Shown here in pieces: positions 6,403 to 8,980 of a stretch of 8,980 nt of DNA. The notes below the pieces were generated by a model that had not been told where the DNA came from, searched no databases, and saw nothing but the letters and a program-made list of their open reading frames with translations. Position 1 is the first letter of the stretch, and every line of letters starts with the position of its first letter. The stretch comes from Lachnospiraceae bacterium UBA5895 (GTDB lineage: Bacteria > Bacillota > Clostridia > Lachnospirales > Lachnospiraceae): positions 1 through 8,980 of the forward strand of contig DJEP01000092.1 of NCBI GenBank assembly GCA_002431915.1. Direction: 5' to 3'. The position numbers and the translations under genes are program-made.

Positions 6403-8364
6403 TTAGTACAGCTTCGCGCCTGCGGGGATATGATTGTCCACCATGAGCAGATGCAGTTCTTCCTCTTCGCTGTCCTTCTTGTTATTCACAGCAGACAGCA
6501 GCATACCGCAGGACTCAATGCCCATCATGGCTCTGGGAGGCAGGTTGGTGATAGCGATCAGGGTCTTGCCTACCAGTTCCTCCGGCTCGTAGTAAGCATG
6601 GATACCGGAGAGGATGGTGCGGTCGGTGCCGGTGCCGTCATCCAGAGTGAACTGTAACAGCTTCTTGGACTTGGGTACTGCCACGCATTCCTTTACCTTA
6701 ACGGCTCTGAAATCAGACTTGCTGAAAGTCTCGAAATCTACAGTTTCCTCGAACAGAGGCTCGATCTTCACATTGGAAAAATCGATCTTGTTGTTCGGAG
6801 TGAAGAATCCGTTGTTGTCACCGGTAGTCTTGCCATCTTCTGCCTTACCATCAGCCTTCTTGGAAGCATTGCTGTCTAAGCTCTTCATCGTCGGGAAGAG
6901 CAGGACATCACGGATGGCAGGTGAATTGGTCAGCAGCATTACCAGACGGTCGATACCGTAACCGATACCGCCGGTAGGAGGCATACCGATCTCCAGTGCG
7001 TTCATGAAGTCTTCATCAGTAGTATTGGCTTCCTCATCGCCTGCTGCCAGTGCAGCTTCCTGCGCCTTGAAACGCTCTCTCTGGTCGATGGGGTCATTTA
7101 ACTCGGAATATGCATTACACATCTCACGTCCGTAGATGAACAGCTCGAAACGCTCTACATAATCGGGCTTGTCCGGCTTTCTCTTGGTCAGAGGAGAGAT
7201 CTCTACCGGATGATCCATAATGAATACGGGCTGGATCAGATGCTCTTCTACGAACTCTTCGAAGAACAGGTTCAGGATATCGCCCTTGGCATGACGCTCT
7301 TCGTAATGTACACCCTTCTCGTCTGCCAGCTTCTTCGCTGCAGCGGTGTCGGGGATCTGGTCGAAGTCAACGCCTGCATATTTCTTGACAGCATCTACCA
7401 TGGTCAGTCTCTCGAAAGGCTTGCCCAGGTCGATGGTCTCTTCTGCGTAAGGGATCACGGTAGTACCGCATACTTCCTGTGCCACATAACGGAACATGTT
7501 CTCGGTCAGATCCATCATTCCGTAGTAGTCGGTGTACGCCTGGTACAGTTCCATCAGAGTGAACTCCGGATTGTGTCTGGTGTCCAGACCTTCGTTACGG
7601 AATACACGACCGATCTCAAAGACACGCTCCATGCCGCCGACGATCAGTCTCTTCAGATACAGCTCCAGGGAGATACGCAGCTTCACGTCCTCATCCAGGG
7701 CATTGTAATGGGTCTCGAAAGGTCTTGCTGCCGCACCGCCGGCATTGGATACCAGCATGGGGGTCTCTACCTCTAAGAATCCCTGTCCGTCCAAATAACG
7801 GCGGATCGCACTGATGATCTTGGAACGCTTTACGAAAGTATCCTTAACGTCCTGATTCATGATCAGGTCGGTATAACGCTGACGATAACGAATATCGGTA
7901 TTGGTCAGACCGTGGAACTTCTCAGGCAGGATCTGTAAGCTCTTGGACAGCAGTGTTACCTTGGATGCGTGCACGGAGATCTCGCCGGTCTTGGTCTTGA
8001 ATACTTCGCCCTCGATACCTGCGATATCACCTACATCGTACTTTTTGAAATCCGCATAGGATTCTTCGCCGATGCTGTCTCTTGCTACATATACCTGGAT
8101 GTTGCCGGGCAGATCCTGTACATTACAGAAGGATGCCTTACCCATGACACGTTTGGACATGATACGTCCGGCGATGCGGACGGTCTTGCCCTCCAGTTCT
8201 TCAAAGTTATTCTTGATATCGGTGCTGTGATGGGTCACATCATATTGGGTGATCTGAAAAGGATCCTTGCCTGCCTGCTGGAGGTTAGCCAGCTTCTCGC
8301 GCTTTACCTTCAGCAGCTGGTGAATATCCTGCTCCTGTACATTTGTGTTCTGTGTATCTGCCAC
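6403..8364 (-). CDS. lysS: Lysyl-tRNA synthetase, class II, with C-terminal tRNA-binding domain
   Basis: This enzyme charges tRNA-Lys with lysine using ATP in the cytoplasm. The 653-residue product has an N-terminal OB-fold anticodon-binding domain (about 60-147, TVRIAGRIMSKRVMGKASF), then the class II catalytic domain with motif 1 near 185-204 (GFLEVETPML), motif 2 at 255-277 (FRNEGLDTRHNPEFT) and motif 3 at 466-479 (GIGYGIDRLVMLLT). Typical bacterial enzymes end near residue 500. Here a Ser/Lys/Gly-rich linker (about 498-520) leads to a second OB-fold of the Trbp111/MetRS-C type (about 542-653; FSKSDFRAVKV, then LPPRAMMGIESCGMLLSA). That domain binds tRNA non-specifically in MetRS and probably increases tRNA affinity here. 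The start codon is GTG at 8364, 9 bases after AAGGAG. It lies 27 bp after greA on the same strand, so the two are likely co-transcribed. No defects were seen. Confidence 0.97.
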   Translation of the reverse strand: MADTQNTNVQEQDIHQLLKVKREKLANLQQAGKDPFQITQYDVTHHSTDIKNNFEELEGKTVRIAGRIMSKRVMGKASFCNVQDLPGNIQVYVARDSIGEESYADFKKYDVGDIAGIEGEVFKTKTGEISVHASKVTLLSKSLQILPEKFHGLTNTDIRYRQRYTDLIMNQDVKDTFVKRSKIISAIRRYLDGQGFLEVETPMLVSNAGGAAARPFETHYNALDEDVKLRISLELYLKRLIVGGMERVFEIGRVFRNEGLDTRHNPEFTLMELYQAYTDYYGMMDLTENMFRYVAQEVCGTTVIPYAEETIDLGKPFERLTMVDAVKKYAGVDFDQIPDTAAAKKLADEKGVHYEERHAKGDILNLFFEEFVEEHLIQPVFIMDHPVEISPLTKRKPDKPDYVERFELFIYGREMCNAYSELNDPIDQRERFKAQEAALAAGDEEANTTDEDFMNALEIGMPPTGGIGYGIDRLVMLLTNSPAIRDVLLFPTMKSLDSNASKKADGKAEDGKTTGDNNGFFTPNNKIDFSNVKIEPLFEETVDFETFSKSDFRAVKVKECVAVPKSKKLLQFTLDDGTGTDRTILSGIHAYYEPEELVGKTLIAITNLPPRAMMGIESCGMLLSAVNNKKDSEEEELHLLMVDNHIPAGAKLY

Positions 8365-8373
8365 TTTTTTCCA

Positions 8374-8379
8374 CTCCTT
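8374..8379 (-). promoter_or_regulatory. Ribosome binding site supporting the GTG start of lysS
   Basis: AAGGAG on the minus strand lies 9 bases before GTG 8364-8362. There is no upstream ATG in this frame before the greA stop, so GTG is the best initiator. Confidence 0.7.
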
Positions 8380-8391
8380 ACTCTATCTTAC

Positions 8392-8880
8392 TTACTCAAC
8401 GTTACTTCTCTGGATCTCCAGAATCTTGTATGCGAATACACCTGCGGGTGTTTCTACTTCTACGGTATCGCCGACCTTATGACCGATCAGTGCCTTACCT
8501 ACGGGGCTCTCGTTGGAGATCTTACCCTTTAAGCTGTTCGCCTCAGTAGAACCTACGATCTTGTAATCCAGCTCTTCGCTGTATTCCATATCCAGGATCT
8601 TGACCTGGCAGCCGATGTTGATCTTATCCAGATCTACTTCGTCCTCGACTACGACTTCTGCGTTCTTCAGAATCTTCTCCAGCTCTTCGATACGGGCTTC
8701 GATGTCTCTCTGCTCGTCTTTCGCTGCATCGTACTCGGCGTTCTCGGACAGGTCTCCCTGCTCTCTTGCTTCCTTGATCTTCTGAGCCACTTCCTGACGT
8801 TTTACCACTTTCAGATCATGTAACTCATCCTCATATTTTCTGAGGCCTTCGTAGGTCAAAATGTTTTTCTTTTCCTGCAT
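8392..8880 (-). CDS. greA: Transcription elongation factor GreA
   Basis: GreA rescues backtracked RNA polymerase by stimulating its intrinsic transcript cleavage through the secondary channel. The 162-residue length is normal. Residues 1-77 form the antiparallel coiled coil, with the tip motif GDLSENAEYDAAKDEQ (42-57) carrying the acidic pair D43 and E46, equivalent to D41/E44 of E. coli GreA. Residues about 83-160 form the FKBP-like domain that contacts polymerase, with SPVGKALIGHKVGDTV (125-140) as its signature. The ATG at 8880 is preceded by AGGAAGG with 9-base spacing. It is the first gene of a greA-lysS pair, an arrangement I recall from many Firmicutes. Confidence 0.97.
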   Translation of the reverse strand: MQEKKNILTYEGLRKYEDELHDLKVVKRQEVAQKIKEAREQGDLSENAEYDAAKDEQRDIEARIEELEKILKNAEVVVEDEVDLDKINIGCQVKILDMEYSEELDYKIVGSTEANSLKGKISNESPVGKALIGHKVGDTVEVETPAGVFAYKILEIQRSNVE

Positions 8881-8957
8881 GATACCGCACCTTCCTGTTT
8901 TCTATATTTTGCGCTGCCGACACTCCCGGCAACTATACTAGCCTAATCAACCGAGTT

Positions 8958-8963
8958 ATTATA
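8958..8963 (-). promoter_or_regulatory. Candidate -10 element of the greA-lysS promoter
   Basis: A perfect TATAAT on the minus strand lies about 78 bases before the greA start. The matching -35 would fall at or just beyond the window edge, so the promoter cannot be confirmed. The predicted leader contains a small hairpin (TGCCG paired with CGGCA at roughly 8912-8930) of unknown significance. Confidence 0.45.
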
Positions 8964-8980
8964 CCCATTTTTACTGATGG

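Noticed and set aside
7210..8532. Plus-strand open frames of about 187 codons at 7210-7776 and 7969-8532
   Set aside because: They lie antisense to lysS and greA; long antisense frames are a by-product of codon bias in these genes.
1..8980. CRISPR arrays, tRNA or rRNA genes, transposase genes
   Set aside because: No regularly spaced direct repeats, cloverleaf-like segments or transposase motifs were recognised on either strand by reading.

Overview
The window looks like a chromosomal segment from a Lachnospiraceae-type member of the Clostridia. This is inferred from moderate GC in the housekeeping genes, Firmicutes-style AAGGAG ribosome binding sites, a lysyl-tRNA synthetase carrying a C-terminal tRNA-binding domain, and protein sequences resembling gut clostridial families. 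No database search was possible, so the taxonomic call is an inference.

Layout from left to right. (1) At 1-1458 on the minus strand lies an almost complete gene with no in-window stop; its 486 residues read as a TIGR02677/DUF2397-type kleisin, the JetA subunit of a Wadjet (type II-like) plasmid-defence condensin. The remaining subunits would be expected just beyond the left edge. (2) At 1527-2964 (minus) is a broken AAA+ ATPase with a C-terminal PD-(D/E)XK-like region; it has a one-base frameshift in an A tract and a P-loop that is one residue short. (3) At 3120-4856 (minus) is a composite ruin: a WYL-domain transcriptional regulator with a frameshift and a nonsense codon, joined in frame to the 3' part of an RtcB RNA ligase gene, which itself has a second internal deletion. 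(4) At 5083-6369 (plus) is an intact DUF4143-type AAA+ ATPase. It is divergent from the WYL remnant and its promoter is overlapped by a perfect 13-bp-arm palindrome. (5) A GC-rich hairpin at 6348-6382 separates it from the convergent minus-strand housekeeping pair lysS (6403-8364) and greA (8392-8880), probably one operon transcribed from a promoter at the right edge.

The biological picture is a core greA-lysS operon whose downstream side serves as an accessory or defence region. Within about 5 kb there is an apparently functional Wadjet subunit, one intact stand-alone ATPase, and three decayed accessory genes (ATPase, WYL regulator, RtcB). The decay includes in-frame deletions, a nonsense codon and a gene-gene deletion fusion, so it is not explained only by homopolymer sequencing error.

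No tRNA, rRNA, CRISPR array, insertion sequence or attachment site was recognised. The intergenic stretches hold only the promoters, operator-like palindrome and hairpins listed.
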